A stretch of 64,000 bases of DNA from Paenibacillus azoreducens. GTDB lineage: Bacteria > Bacillota > Bacilli > Paenibacillales > Paenibacillaceae. Shown piece by piece: positions 32,101 to 40,578 of this stretch (position 1 is the stretch's first letter; each line of letters begins with the position of its first letter). A program made the position numbers and the translations under genes. Location of the stretch: assembly GCF_021654775.1 (NCBI RefSeq), contig NZ_AP025343.1, positions 6,353,501 to 6,417,500 of the forward strand, given 5' to 3'. Below the pieces are notes generated by a model that saw only the letters and a list, made by a program, of their open reading frames with translations, was not told the origin of the DNA and did no database searches.

Positions 32101-32941
32101 TAAACCGCTTATCGTCCTATGGGGCAGTCCGAATAGCGGTAAAACCATCGCTACCGTCAAATTAGCGCAAGCTCTGGCCGCTCACCGTAAAAATGTACTC
32201 GTCATATTCAGTGACGCCCTCTGCCCTTCCGTTGCCGCTATCGTACCTGGGCAAGCTAATGAGCAGAAATCGCTTGGTGAGCTGCTCAGTCTGCCTTCGC
32301 TTGCCCAGGAAGATCTGCTCCACTATTCGCTTGCGTTAAAAGGCTCGCCCCATCTCGCCTTTCTCGGTTATAAAAAAGGCGATCATGTCTTTTCTTATGC
32401 TGACTATAGCCGCGAGCGAGCCGTCGACTTGCTGACTCTGGCCAGACATACTGCCGATGTTGTGCTGGTAGACTGCGCCAGTTATGTGTCTTCTTATTTG
32501 CTTTCGACCGTGGCGCTGGAGTTAGCCGACGTAATATTCCGATTTCACAACTGCGATCTCAAAAGCCTGATGTTTTACGCCTCCTATTTGCCGTTATTGT
32601 CCGATGCCCGATTTCAGCATGCGGAGACGATTCCGATTTTGTCCAATGTCAAGCCGGGACAAGATAACCGGGCATATAGCCAAGTTGTCGGGGGAATCCA
32701 ATTCCTTCTGCCGCACGTCGCAGCGCTGGAACAACAATCCCTCGAAGCACGACTCATGGACCCGCTTCCGCCCGGCAAGGACGCGACTCTTTATCAGGAA
32801 GGCATCTCCCACATGATGAGGTTGATCATCCCCGAGGACGTACAGAAGTCACATAAGAGTACCGCGGCAGCTACGAGCAAAGCGTCTGTCGCTCCATGGT
32901 TCAGAAAGCAGCTTGAACTTTGGCGAGGTGATCGAAAATGA
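32093..32941 (+). CDS. CpaE/MinD-like P-loop ATPase of the Tad module
   Basis: 282 residues from the ATG at 32093 (CGGAGG upstream, overlap of 8 bp with the CpaB-like gene). Walker A is LWGSPNSGKTIATVKLA (about residues 8-24), with a normal Lys-Thr. A Walker B-like DVVLVDCASYVSSYLL follows at about residue 125. In Tad systems CpaE/TadZ places the secretion machine at the membrane or pole. A second, degenerate ATPase of similar size ends the element's transfer region. The C-terminal 20 residues are basic and Trp-rich. Confidence 0.8.
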   Translation: MSNKPLIVLWGSPNSGKTIATVKLAQALAAHRKNVLVIFSDALCPSVAAIVPGQANEQKSLGELLSLPSLAQEDLLHYSLALKGSPHLAFLGYKKGDHVFSYADYSRERAVDLLTLARHTADVVLVDCASYVSSYLLSTVALELADVIFRFHNCDLKSLMFYASYLPLLSDARFQHAETIPILSNVKPGQDNRAYSQVVGGIQFLLPHVAALEQQSLEARLMDPLPPGKDATLYQEGISHMMRLIIPEDVQKSHKSTAAATSKASVAPWFRKQLELWRGDRK

Positions 32942-34278
32942 ATCAATCCGCACTCTATTTCTCTAGCCAGTCCAAGCCTTTTAGTGAAGTGTTGATAGAG
33001 GTGCAAGCTTACCTCTCCAGCAAATACGCGACTTTGCTCAGTAGTCATCAGGTAGAACAGAAGCAGCAGATTATCGCCTATATCAGTCAATACTTGACCG
33101 ATCACCGGCTGCACGTGCCTGGCCTAGCTTTTGATGAGCTAATCGACCGTTTGTATGCGGAAATGGTCGAGTATTCGTTTTTGACACGCTATTTATTCGC
33201 GAGTGATGTGGAAGAGATCAACATTAACGGCTATAACGACGTGAAAATCAGTTACACGAATGGCGCTATCCTGCCTGCTGATGAACAATTTGCTTCCCCT
33301 GAACACGCGATCAATGTCATTAGGCGTTTGCTGCACCAATCCGGTATGATTCTCGACTACTCGCAGCCCATCGTTCGCGGACACTTGGCCAACAATATTC
33401 GCATTACCGTTTTCGGCATGCCGATCACGGATAAGGACAAGGGCATCGCCGCTTCCATTCGAATCGTCAACCCACAAAAACTGGCGCGGGAAGATTTTAT
33501 CCACAGCGGTACAGCCACCGGTGAAATGCTGGACTTTCTCAGCCTATGCCTGCGATACGGTCTTTCGATCTGCGTAACCGGAGCAACCGGCAGCGGCAAG
33601 ACGACCCTTATGAGCTGGCTATTGTCAACGATTCCTTATGACAAGCGAATCTTTACGATTGAAAACGGCACTCGCGAGTTTGACCTGGTGATGACGGACG
33701 GGGAAGGGCACGTCCTGAACAACGTGGTGCATACAGTGACACGATCCAGTGAAGACCCTCGTCAAAACATCGACCAAGAAAAATTGTTAGAGTATGCCTT
33801 GACTGCCAACCCCGATGTAATTTGTGTAGGTGAGATGAAATCTGCCGAAGCATTTGCTGCACAGGAAGCAGCCCGTACCGGACATACGGTCATTACGACA
33901 ACCCACGCCAATTCCTGTCTCGCCACCTATTACCGAATGGTGACACTTTGCACACAAAAATACGAAATGAACGATACAACACTGTACAATCTGGTTACTG
34001 AAGCATTTCCGATTGTTCTGTTTGTCAAAAAACTGGAGGATAATGTCCGTCGCATCATGGAAATCACCGAATGCCGCATTCATTCTGACGGTACGCGTGA
34101 GGTGGTTCCTTTATACCGATTCGCCGTCCACTCTACACGGGAAGTCTGCGGGCAAATTCGTATCGAAGGTGACTTCGAAAAAGTAAATGACATCTCACCC
34201 GGTTTGCAGAAACGTCTATTGGAAAATGGCTTGCCGCTATCCATGTTGCAACAATTAAGAGGGGGCGATAGCACATGA
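32938..34278 (+). CDS. CpaF/TadA-type secretion ATPase (VirB11 superfamily)
   Basis: 446 residues, ATG overlapping the previous stop. The N-terminal domain (about 70-190) contains FASDVEEININGYNDVKI. The ATPase domain has Walker A TGATGSGKTTLMSWLL (about residues 218-233), the Asp box, TRSSEDPRQNIDQEKLL, the Walker B-like PDVICVGEMKSAEAFAA and the His box GHTVITTTHA. It would power pilin-like subunit extrusion together with TadB/TadC, and could also serve as the VirB11 of the secretion channel, since no other VirB11 is present. The family is certain. Confidence 0.93.
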   Translation: MNQSALYFSSQSKPFSEVLIEVQAYLSSKYATLLSSHQVEQKQQIIAYISQYLTDHRLHVPGLAFDELIDRLYAEMVEYSFLTRYLFASDVEEININGYNDVKISYTNGAILPADEQFASPEHAINVIRRLLHQSGMILDYSQPIVRGHLANNIRITVFGMPITDKDKGIAASIRIVNPQKLAREDFIHSGTATGEMLDFLSLCLRYGLSICVTGATGSGKTTLMSWLLSTIPYDKRIFTIENGTREFDLVMTDGEGHVLNNVVHTVTRSSEDPRQNIDQEKLLEYALTANPDVICVGEMKSAEAFAAQEAARTGHTVITTTHANSCLATYYRMVTLCTQKYEMNDTTLYNLVTEAFPIVLFVKKLEDNVRRIMEITECRIHSDGTREVVPLYRFAVHSTREVCGQIRIEGDFEKVNDISPGLQKRLLENGLPLSMLQQLRGGDST

Positions 34279-35213
34279 TGGTGTTGCTCCTGCTTTCCTT
34301 TGTTGGCTTATCCGCTGGAAGCCTGATATTACTGAGCCTGACTCCCCGTTCGTTAATGGAAGCTTTATCGGAGTTCTTGCAACGGAGGCAGATGCGCAGG
34401 CAGCCGATCGCCGAGCAAATTCGGCGTGTTCAGCGACCGAAGAAATTGAAGGGCTGGCGCGCCACCATTGTCGAGGCGACCACGATCTTACATCAAATCG
34501 GACACGAACAGCGTACAGGTTTCCTTTTCGCCCTTTCCTTGATGCTGGCGATAGGCGGCGCTCTACTCGCCCTGATACTGAACAACATTTGGCTTTTGCC
34601 CGTCCTTGCAGGCGGGTTTGCCATGTCGCCTTTTTGGATCGTGCTATTTCGTGCAACGTTCTACAAAAAGCGGCTGCATGACGAATTGGAAACCGCATTA
34701 TCCGTTATTACAACATCTTATCTGCGCAGCGAGAATATTCTAGCGGCGGTCGAGGAGAATTTGCCGTATCTGAATCCGCCCGTATCCGATGTGTTTCAAG
34801 CATTTTTAGCGGAGTCCAAACTGATTCATACGAATCTTCATCTGGCGCTCACAAGACTGCGTGGTCGCATTCATAATAGTGTCTTTCAGGAATGGTGCGA
34901 CGCATTGATGGCCTGTCAGGAGGATCGCGCGCTGAAAACGACACTCATGCCCATTGTCGCCAAGCTATCCGACATGCGCGTCGTTTCGGCTGAACTGGAC
35001 GCAGCCCTCTATGAACCACTCAAAGAGTTTATTACGATGGCTCTGCTGCTGATCGGCAACATTCCACTGCTCTATTTCTTAAATCGGGATTGGTATCGCG
35101 CTCTGACGCAAACGACGCCAGGGCATGCTGTGTTGGCATTGTGCGCGCTAGCAATCTTGGTATCTTTGGCTGCCGTCATTCGGCTGACGCGGCCACTCGA
35201 TTATCGAAGATAG
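34275..35213 (+). CDS. TadB-like inner-membrane pilus assembly protein
   Basis: 312 residues, start overlapping the CpaF stop. Layout: an N-terminal helix, a basic cytoplasmic part (RRQMRRQPIAEQIRRVQRPKK), two central helices (about 85-125), a T2SSF-type cytoplasmic domain (ELETALSVITTSYLRSENILAAVEENL), and two helices at the C-terminus (about 255-300). This is the arrangement of TadB and GspF proteins, which bind the CpaF ATPase. It pairs with the TadC-like gene 1 kb downstream. In standard tad operons the two are adjacent; here three small genes separate them. Confidence 0.85.
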   Translation: MMVLLLLSFVGLSAGSLILLSLTPRSLMEALSEFLQRRQMRRQPIAEQIRRVQRPKKLKGWRATIVEATTILHQIGHEQRTGFLFALSLMLAIGGALLALILNNIWLLPVLAGGFAMSPFWIVLFRATFYKKRLHDELETALSVITTSYLRSENILAAVEENLPYLNPPVSDVFQAFLAESKLIHTNLHLALTRLRGRIHNSVFQEWCDALMACQEDRALKTTLMPIVAKLSDMRVVSAELDAALYEPLKEFITMALLLIGNIPLLYFLNRDWYRALTQTTPGHAVLALCALAILVSLAAVIRLTRPLDYRR

Positions 35214-35224
35214 GAGGCCCCTAT

Positions 35225-35476
35225 ATGAACAACAAAGACGTCGCTTCCTTGCTGGGAGAGTTGATAGAGGCGGATAAGGATGAGTGGGTCAGTTTGGAAA
35301 GGCTGCTTAATCGGTACGGCGTGGTCGGCTTTTTCCAAAAGTTAGATGAGAGAATGCCCTTGTCAACGGAAAGCTTGGAAAAACTTCAAGCGCTTCAATC
35401 ATTGATAGACATCCTGTCAAAAAGGTATGTGGAACTTGGGGAGGGAAACGGATGTGAGCCAGCTCCACACCAATGA
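35225..35476 (+). CDS. Small hypothetical protein between TadB and RadC
   Basis: 83 residues from the ATG at 35225 behind AGGAGG. A soluble, acidic helical protein (NNKDVASLLGELIEADKDEWVSLERLLNRYGVVGFFQKL). No family recognised. It overlaps the RadC-like gene by 23 bp, so the two are probably co-translated and may act together. Confidence 0.6.
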   Translation: MNNKDVASLLGELIEADKDEWVSLERLLNRYGVVGFFQKLDERMPLSTESLEKLQALQSLIDILSKRYVELGEGNGCEPAPHQ

Positions 35477-36053
35477 GAAGTATGTGGCTGACTTTGTCCA
35501 TTCCATTCACAAATTAACCCGCATCCCATTGCACAAGCTGGAGGAATACGGCAAGGTAAACAACCTCATCAACGTACTGGAACATCCTCGCGTATTGGAG
35601 CCGACCACTGCACAATTTCAAAAAATTGAGCAACTCAATGCGTTCCTTCGGGCCTACCGCGTGGTCAAGTGGGAGGAGGAAAACGCCAGACAGTGTATTC
35701 GCTCACCACAACATGCTGGCGACTATTTTTCCACGCTTCTCGATGGCGTTCGGGACCGGGAACGGTTTATGGTTGCCTTCTTGAACAACAGCAATCGCAT
35801 CATCGAGACCCGCACGATTTCGGAAGGCGGCATCGACCAAGCGCCTGTCTACCCCCGTGATGTCCTAAAAGCCGCCTTGAATTGCGACTGCTCTGCTGTG
35901 ATTTTTGCGCATAATCATCCGGGCGGCACCCTCTCCCCTTCTCCCGAAGACATACAGTTAACGCGACGGATGGTCGATATTTTCGAGCCCTTAAACATCC
36001 AAGTACTCGATCATATCATCATCGCGGGCAATGGCTACCTGTCCATGGCTTAA
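35454..36053 (+). CDS. RadC/JAMM-domain protein
   Basis: About 199 residues from the GTG at 35454 (GGGAGG at the right distance); an ATG at 35427 would add nine residues but lies before that site. A helical N-terminal part leads into the RadC/MPN domain with FMVAFLNNSNRIIETRTISEGG, and the metal site FAHNHPGGTLSPSPEDIQLT (about residues 146-165) with both His and the Asp. RadC-like proteins are common in mobile elements; their activity is still disputed (proposed DNA repair or isopeptidase). Its place within a pilus operon is unusual. Confidence 0.9.
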   Translation: MSQLHTNEKYVADFVHSIHKLTRIPLHKLEEYGKVNNLINVLEHPRVLEPTTAQFQKIEQLNAFLRAYRVVKWEEENARQCIRSPQHAGDYFSTLLDGVRDRERFMVAFLNNSNRIIETRTISEGGIDQAPVYPRDVLKAALNCDCSAVIFAHNHPGGTLSPSPEDIQLTRRMVDIFEPLNIQVLDHIIIAGNGYLSMA

Positions 36054-36188
36054 ATGGGCAAACTGCCGAGCGTTGCAGAAAGGGCCGCCAACTACGATTC
36101 CATCTCCCTTCCGGTGATGGAACAAATCGGCTTTCTATACGAAACATTGCATTCGCCAGATGAAGTTGAAGATGAATGGGAACGGTAA
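36054..36188 (+). CDS. Very small hypothetical protein (44 residues)
   Basis: The ATG follows the RadC stop codon directly (TAAATG). The product is soluble and acidic, with GKLPSVAERAANYDSISLP and a C-terminal EVEDEWER. An open frame of this size could be chance. However, coupling to RadC, a fitting gap to the next gene (20 bp) and the codon use speak for a real gene. Confidence 0.45.
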   Translation: MGKLPSVAERAANYDSISLPVMEQIGFLYETLHSPDEVEDEWER

Positions 36189-36207
36189 AGGAGGTGTCAT
36201 CTGATTC

Positions 36208-37080
36208 ATGACTGAACTTCTTGTGGGCTTCAGTCTATTTTTTGCAGCCGGAGCCTATTTTTTATTAGCCGATCTATTGCAAGTCTCCACCCGTGCCAAC
36301 ACAAAAGCGATTCTGCAGGTCGCCAAAATTGGAAAAGGGAAATCATCCTCCCTGCATGTCCTGCTCTTTCGCCTCTCCGCTTGGCTAGCCGAACACTTGA
36401 AGCTCAGTGACTACTACAAACGAAAAACAGCGGCTACGCTTCGTTCAGCCGGCATCACCCTCACGCCCGAAGTGTTTCTGTCGCAAGCGATTGTGAAAGC
36501 AAGTCTAATCTTTGGTGCCGGAATGGCCCTTCTTCCCTTTCTACCGCTGCTATCCCCGCTCTTGATCTTTCTGGCTATCGCCTTCTTTTTTAAAGACTAC
36601 CGCTCCGCCGATGAAGCGGTACGAAAAAAGCGTGAGCAAATCGAATCCGAACTTCCCCGATTCGTCGCAACCGTATCGCAAGAATTGAAGGCCTCACGCG
36701 ATGTCCTGCGGATACTCGAGACGTATGCGAACCATGCTGGAGAGAGTTTACAGCATGAACTACAAATGACGATCGCTGATATGAAAAGCGGTAGTCTGGA
36801 AACCGCGCTACTCCGACTGGAGACCCGGATCGGCAGCACGATGCTGTCTGATATGGTACGTGGCTTGTTGGCCGTGTTGCGCGGTGATCAGGGTGTGGTC
36901 TATTTTGAAATGCTAGCGCATGATTTCAAGCTGGCCGAGATCCAACGACTCAAACGGATCGCGATGAAGCGCCCCGGCAAAATCCGCAAATATTCCTTCC
37001 TAATGTTAGCCTGCTTCATGCTTACCTACATGGTCATTATCGGCATGGAGATTATGAAGGCTGTTGGTGAGTTGTTTTAA
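36208..37080 (+). CDS. TadC-like inner-membrane pilus assembly protein
   Basis: 290 residues, start after AAAGGAGG. An N-terminal helix (about 5-25), two central helices (about 90-130), a T2SSF domain (QIESELPRFVATVSQELKASRDVLRIL, about 145-170, and GSTMLSDMVRGLLAVLRGDQG), then a C-terminal helix (about 265-285). The layout matches TadC, the partner of TadB in the inner-membrane platform. The last residues before the C-terminal helix are very basic (RLKRIAMKRPGKIRKYSF). Confidence 0.82.
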   Translation: MTELLVGFSLFFAAGAYFLLADLLQVSTRANTKAILQVAKIGKGKSSSLHVLLFRLSAWLAEHLKLSDYYKRKTAATLRSAGITLTPEVFLSQAIVKASLIFGAGMALLPFLPLLSPLLIFLAIAFFFKDYRSADEAVRKKREQIESELPRFVATVSQELKASRDVLRILETYANHAGESLQHELQMTIADMKSGSLETALLRLETRIGSTMLSDMVRGLLAVLRGDQGVVYFEMLAHDFKLAEIQRLKRIAMKRPGKIRKYSFLMLACFMLTYMVIIGMEIMKAVGELF

Positions 37081-37104
37081 TCTGCTTATGAAAGGAGGCT
37101 TTCT

Positions 37105-37500
37105 ATGCTGTATCGAGCTCTCCGCTCCCGCCGCGGCGAAGGGTATATCGATGTTACCGTCATTGTGCTCGCAGCCATGCTTTGCATCGGACTTGCCGTT
37201 CAAGTTTTTCCGGTATTTATGGCCCAGCAAAAGCTGGATACGTTCGCGAGTGAATTGGCCCGGGAAGCAGAGATTTCTGGCAGAGTCGGCCCTGAAACCA
37301 CACAGCGAGCCAATGAGTTGCAACTGCAAACCGGGCTGTCTCCCAACATCGCATGGAGCAAAACCGGCCCAATTCAAATCAACCAAGAGGTAACAGTCAC
37401 ACTGCGCACGACAGCAGATATCGGTTTTGGAAGCTTTGGATCATTTCCCATCGAGCTTTCAGCTACTGCGAAAGGAAAGTCCGAGGTGTACTGGAAATGA
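37105..37500 (+). CDS. DUF4320-like pseudopilin
   Basis: 131 residues behind AAAGGAGG. A short basic leader with RRGEGYID (residues 9-16) precedes one hydrophobic helix (about 17-37), and the rest is a predicted extracellular beta-rich domain. This is the form of a pilin or pseudopilin, and DUF4320 proteins hold this place in Firmicutes elements with Tad-type genes. The same RRGEG-aromatic-aliphatic-D motif stands before the helix of the DUF6133 protein in this element. The stop codon overlaps the next start (ATGA). Confidence 0.8.
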   Translation: MLYRALRSRRGEGYIDVTVIVLAAMLCIGLAVQVFPVFMAQQKLDTFASELAREAEISGRVGPETTQRANELQLQTGLSPNIAWSKTGPIQINQEVTVTLRTTADIGFGSFGSFPIELSATAKGKSEVYWK

Positions 37501-38033
37501 TGCGATTCTGGAAAAATTGTTCCGGCAGCGGGTATCCGCTTGCGATTACAATTGTGCTGGCAATTCTGCTGCTATCTTGCTGCATATTTGAATATTTCCG
37601 GCTATCCATCATCGCAGCAGAGGTAAGGATCGCCACACAAAGTGCCATTATATCCGTAGCAACAGAAAATTACAACCTGGTCTACAACGGCTTGCGGCAA
37701 AGCTATTCAGGCGGGTATACTCGAGCCGACAATCAATGGCAAGAATCTTGGACAACAGGTGACATTTACAACCGCATTAGCCGGGATTTAGGACTGGTTC
37801 AAGAAGGGAGCAGATATATGCGGAAATCCGCTGACTACACCGAGTACAGCATCTCTGAACTTGAAGTCGATATCATGAATACGCCGTTCGCTCCTGCGTC
37901 ACCCGATTCCATTCAACAATTTACCGCCGAGGCACAGCTACAGCTTTCCGTGCCGCTATCTTTCGGCTGGGGCCATCTGCCTCCCATGAAAGCGAGTTTG
38001 AAGGTTCAGGCTGTGTATCGACCACGATTTTGA
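37497..38033 (+). CDS. TadE-like pseudopilin
   Basis: 178 residues from the ATG at 37497, overlapping the previous stop. A short leader (MMRFWKNCSGSGYP) precedes a hydrophobic helix (about 15-40), then an extracellular domain with IAAEVRIATQSAIISVATENYNLVYN, as is common for TadE/TadF proteins, which have few conserved residues. It completes a set of pseudopilin-like candidates. The class is likely from size, topology and coupling to DUF4320. Confidence 0.65.
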   Translation: MMRFWKNCSGSGYPLAITIVLAILLLSCCIFEYFRLSIIAAEVRIATQSAIISVATENYNLVYNGLRQSYSGGYTRADNQWQESWTTGDIYNRISRDLGLVQEGSRYMRKSADYTEYSISELEVDIMNTPFAPASPDSIQQFTAEAQLQLSVPLSFGWGHLPPMKASLKVQAVYRPRF

Positions 38034-38079
38034 AAGTGCAAGCAAGATTCTACTGTAATCAACAAGATCGCTGTTCAAG

Positions 38080-38108
38080 TTGGAATTTACAGATTTATAC
38101 ATTATAAT
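38080..38108 (+). promoter_or_regulatory. Sigma-A-type promoter for the downstream transfer genes
   Basis: TTGGAA (38080-38085), a 17 bp spacer and a perfect TATAAT (38103-38108). It lies 53 bp before the GTG start of the DUF6550-like gene, in the 127 bp gap after the pseudopilin genes. It shows that 38.1-45.0 kb can be transcribed as a unit of its own. Confidence 0.7.
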
Positions 38109-38160
38109 GAGGATAACCTTTCCTTTTTCGATTCGTTCACTGAAAAGGAGTTGATTCGTC

Positions 38161-38763
38161 GTGAAACGTAAAATATGGGTATGGACGAGTTGCATTATTC
38201 TTTTAGGTGCCATTGGTTTGTGGGCGTTCAGCAACGATGGAGGCCAATCTTCCGAGGTTGAAACGATCGTGCCTCCCTCTCCCGATTCTGCTCTTGTGAC
38301 GATACCCGATATTGATCCCGAACCATCTTCTAAGACCGACACAAATTCGGAATCACCTGGGCAGAACCCCGAAAAAGACGGTTCTGCTTCAAGTCATATT
38401 CCCGAAGCTTCGCAAAATACAGAACTAAGTATTTCAGAACCACCTGGCCTGCAACCGGAGAAAGAAGTTACAGAAGTCGAAGTCCCCCTTACCGATCCGA
38501 CACCAACGCCAAAGCCGACAGAGCCGCCAAAGCCTAAGCCCAAAGAAACAGATAAACCACAGTCTCCTGACACTCCGCCTACTTATGAGGAGAAGGAAAC
38601 TCAGCCCAACAAGCCGCAGGATGAGCCGAAAGCTGGTAACAAAAACGAAAATGGAAAAGTCCTCGTGCCAGGGTTCGGTTGGGTTGAGCAAGGAGGCCCT
38701 AGTCAAGGTAGCAAAAGTGAATCAGATGGTGATTGGAATAAACAAATAGGTACAATGGATTAA
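38161..38763 (+). CDS. DUF6550-like membrane-anchored proline-rich protein
   Basis: 200 residues, GTG start with AAAAGGAG upstream. One N-terminal transmembrane helix (about 6-23) is followed by a long extracellular stretch rich in Pro, Glu, Ser and Lys (including PTPTPKPTEPPKPKPK). A short conserved C-terminal motif reads VLVPGFGWVEQGG. This pattern is that of DUF6550 proteins of Firmicutes conjugative elements. The disordered region could span the cell wall, and the C-terminal motif could bind a partner at the surface (inference). Confidence 0.75.
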   Translation: MKRKIWVWTSCIILLGAIGLWAFSNDGGQSSEVETIVPPSPDSALVTIPDIDPEPSSKTDTNSESPGQNPEKDGSASSHIPEASQNTELSISEPPGLQPEKEVTEVEVPLTDPTPTPKPTEPPKPKPKETDKPQSPDTPPTYEEKETQPNKPQDEPKAGNKNENGKVLVPGFGWVEQGGPSQGSKSESDGDWNKQIGTMD

Positions 38764-38777
38764 TCTATTAATGAAGC

Positions 38778-38805
38778 AGAGGTACAGGTAATCACCTGTA
38801 CCTCT
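38778..38805 (+). terminator. Strong hairpin (terminator or attenuator)
   Basis: A perfect 12 bp stem (AGAGGTACAGGT with ACCTGTACCTCT, loop AATC) followed by TTGCTTT. It lies right after the DUF6550-like gene and just before the ribosome site of the next one. With only a weak T run it may attenuate instead of ending transcription. Confidence 0.6.
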
Positions 38806-38826
38806 TTGCTTTGGGAGGAGATTCGA

Positions 38827-40557
38827 TTGAAACGTATCCTCATATCGGTTCTAACTTTATTGGTCATGGTTTCTTCCCTCTGTTCCCCTATTTATGCAAA
38901 CGGCGACGGGAATATTGACAATGGCGGAGGGGACATGGGATCAGGAACATCTCAAAATAAATGGTCACCCGGTTATGACGGAGTACGGATTACCATAATT
39001 CGCTCTAGTGACAAAGCAGTGGTTTCCACCCCTATTGACTATACCAACAAGACATTGCCTAGAGACATCATACACTTTGGGAAGACTAGCAAGATTCAAT
39101 ATCTAAATCACAGCCCATTGAAGCCCTCTACCGATATCTACCGATATAAAATCCCTGCATCGCCAATGCCACGTATAATCAGCTCTGGCGAAACCGTTAC
39201 CGACATCGAGGTCATCAAAAAATATTTCACTTCTGAAGGCGCAGTAAAAATGGTAGCCAACGATACTGGCATCGACTTCGATTCGTTAACTAACGGAAAC
39301 TATAAGCTGTTGCTGGAGCCCATTGCGTATCTAACCTTTCAAGGCGTATTCATGTCGATGACTGCTCATGAAGCGGCTTTGTACGATCAAATCCTTAGTG
39401 GCGGTCTACGTTCCAAGATGGTGAGCCTCACCCATCAAAATCTGCCTTTGTCCATGTTTCTTGAAACGCCTGACCTCGATTTTCCCGCATGGAGCGGCTC
39501 ACGCAGAGGCAGAGTGAGCAACGACCAGATTATCTCATCCTTAGGACTTGGTATTGTCCGTTTTAACGGTGCGCCAACTACACCTCCACCACCGGTCCAG
39601 ACAAGCGTGCAGTACCGTACCAATACCGATGTCATCACCTCCGTAAGGCTCTCCACTTCCGCCGCGATTACTCCCGAATCCCCAGCCAGCGTATCGTTTC
39701 ATATTTTGGGTAGCCGTTATACGGTTAGCAATATTGTCATTCCAGAGGGGGACAGTCAACTGGTTTGGGTGAAATGGCGCACGCCAAGCCAGCCACAAAC
39801 ACTCTCCATTCAGGTAAGTTCCTCCAAGGGTTCATTAAGTGCATCTTCTATCACCGCCTCCATTGTTGATTTAAATCAGAATACTCCCCCTGATCCGAAG
39901 GCCACAGATCGAAATGACAGTTTTCGGCAACCGTCCATCCCTAGCTATGCAGATAAAACGTCCGCTTCATGGGGCATATGGTCTGCACACTGGCATGAAT
40001 ATTGGGTTTGGATTCCCAAGTGGCGTTGGATCAGCACGGGACCCGATTCCGGTTATTGGGTAGACAACGGACATTGGGAGGATCAGGGCTGGTGGGAATA
40101 TACTTGGACAGGTTATCGTGCCTCGCTTTCTGCCACACAATCTATTTCCCCTGATGCCAAGTCTCCCAGTACAGTTTCCGACCGTATCAAATCCGGATAC
40201 GGAATTGAAATGGACGTATCGGCTGACGTGCCTTCAAATGCGCCCAGCAGCCACTTAACCGGCGCGCAAAATGCCGTTTCCTATTTTCCTGAGTTTAACT
40301 ATCGAACATATTGGCGATTGCATGATTCGAAAACGAGTGGATTAAAGGCCGACTTTGGGCTAAAACCGAATGACTTCTCCACTTATCAAAGTCGGGTACA
40401 CTTTACGCCTATTTGGTATCCCGACGGTTTCTATACTCCAATTACTCGTGTGTTGGACGCCTGGACACCGGACGGGATGCTTACCTTGCAGCTTCAAAGT
40501 GCGATCACGATTTCCGGCAACTTGTTTTCCGATTGGCATATTTCACCACTAAAATAA
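38827..40557 (+). CDS. Secreted surface protein of the transfer region
   Basis: 576 residues from the TTG at 38827 (GGGAGGAG upstream; the ATG at 38806 lies before the site). A signal peptide (LLVMVSSLCSPIYA, cleavage near residue 25) is followed by a Gly/Asp/Asn-rich segment, a middle domain, an Ig-like or beta-sandwich region (about 265-345, VSFHILGSRYTVSNIVIPEGD) and a Trp/Gly-rich segment (WSAHWHEYWVWIPKWRW, about 385-430). No wall-anchor motif is visible. I do not know a family name. It may act in mating-pair contact at the donor surface (inference). Confidence 0.7.
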   Translation: MKRILISVLTLLVMVSSLCSPIYANGDGNIDNGGGDMGSGTSQNKWSPGYDGVRITIIRSSDKAVVSTPIDYTNKTLPRDIIHFGKTSKIQYLNHSPLKPSTDIYRYKIPASPMPRIISSGETVTDIEVIKKYFTSEGAVKMVANDTGIDFDSLTNGNYKLLLEPIAYLTFQGVFMSMTAHEAALYDQILSGGLRSKMVSLTHQNLPLSMFLETPDLDFPAWSGSRRGRVSNDQIISSLGLGIVRFNGAPTTPPPPVQTSVQYRTNTDVITSVRLSTSAAITPESPASVSFHILGSRYTVSNIVIPEGDSQLVWVKWRTPSQPQTLSIQVSSSKGSLSASSITASIVDLNQNTPPDPKATDRNDSFRQPSIPSYADKTSASWGIWSAHWHEYWVWIPKWRWISTGPDSGYWVDNGHWEDQGWWEYTWTGYRASLSATQSISPDAKSPSTVSDRIKSGYGIEMDVSADVPSNAPSSHLTGAQNAVSYFPEFNYRTYWRLHDSKTSGLKADFGLKPNDFSTYQSRVHFTPIWYPDGFYTPITRVLDAWTPDGMLTLQLQSAITISGNLFSDWHISPLK

Positions 40558-40578
40558 CGAAAGGATGGTGCTGCTTTT

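Noticed and set aside
38778..38805. Riboswitch before the secreted surface protein
   Set aside because: A single simple stem without the multi-helix conserved core of known riboswitches; terminator or attenuator is the simpler reading.
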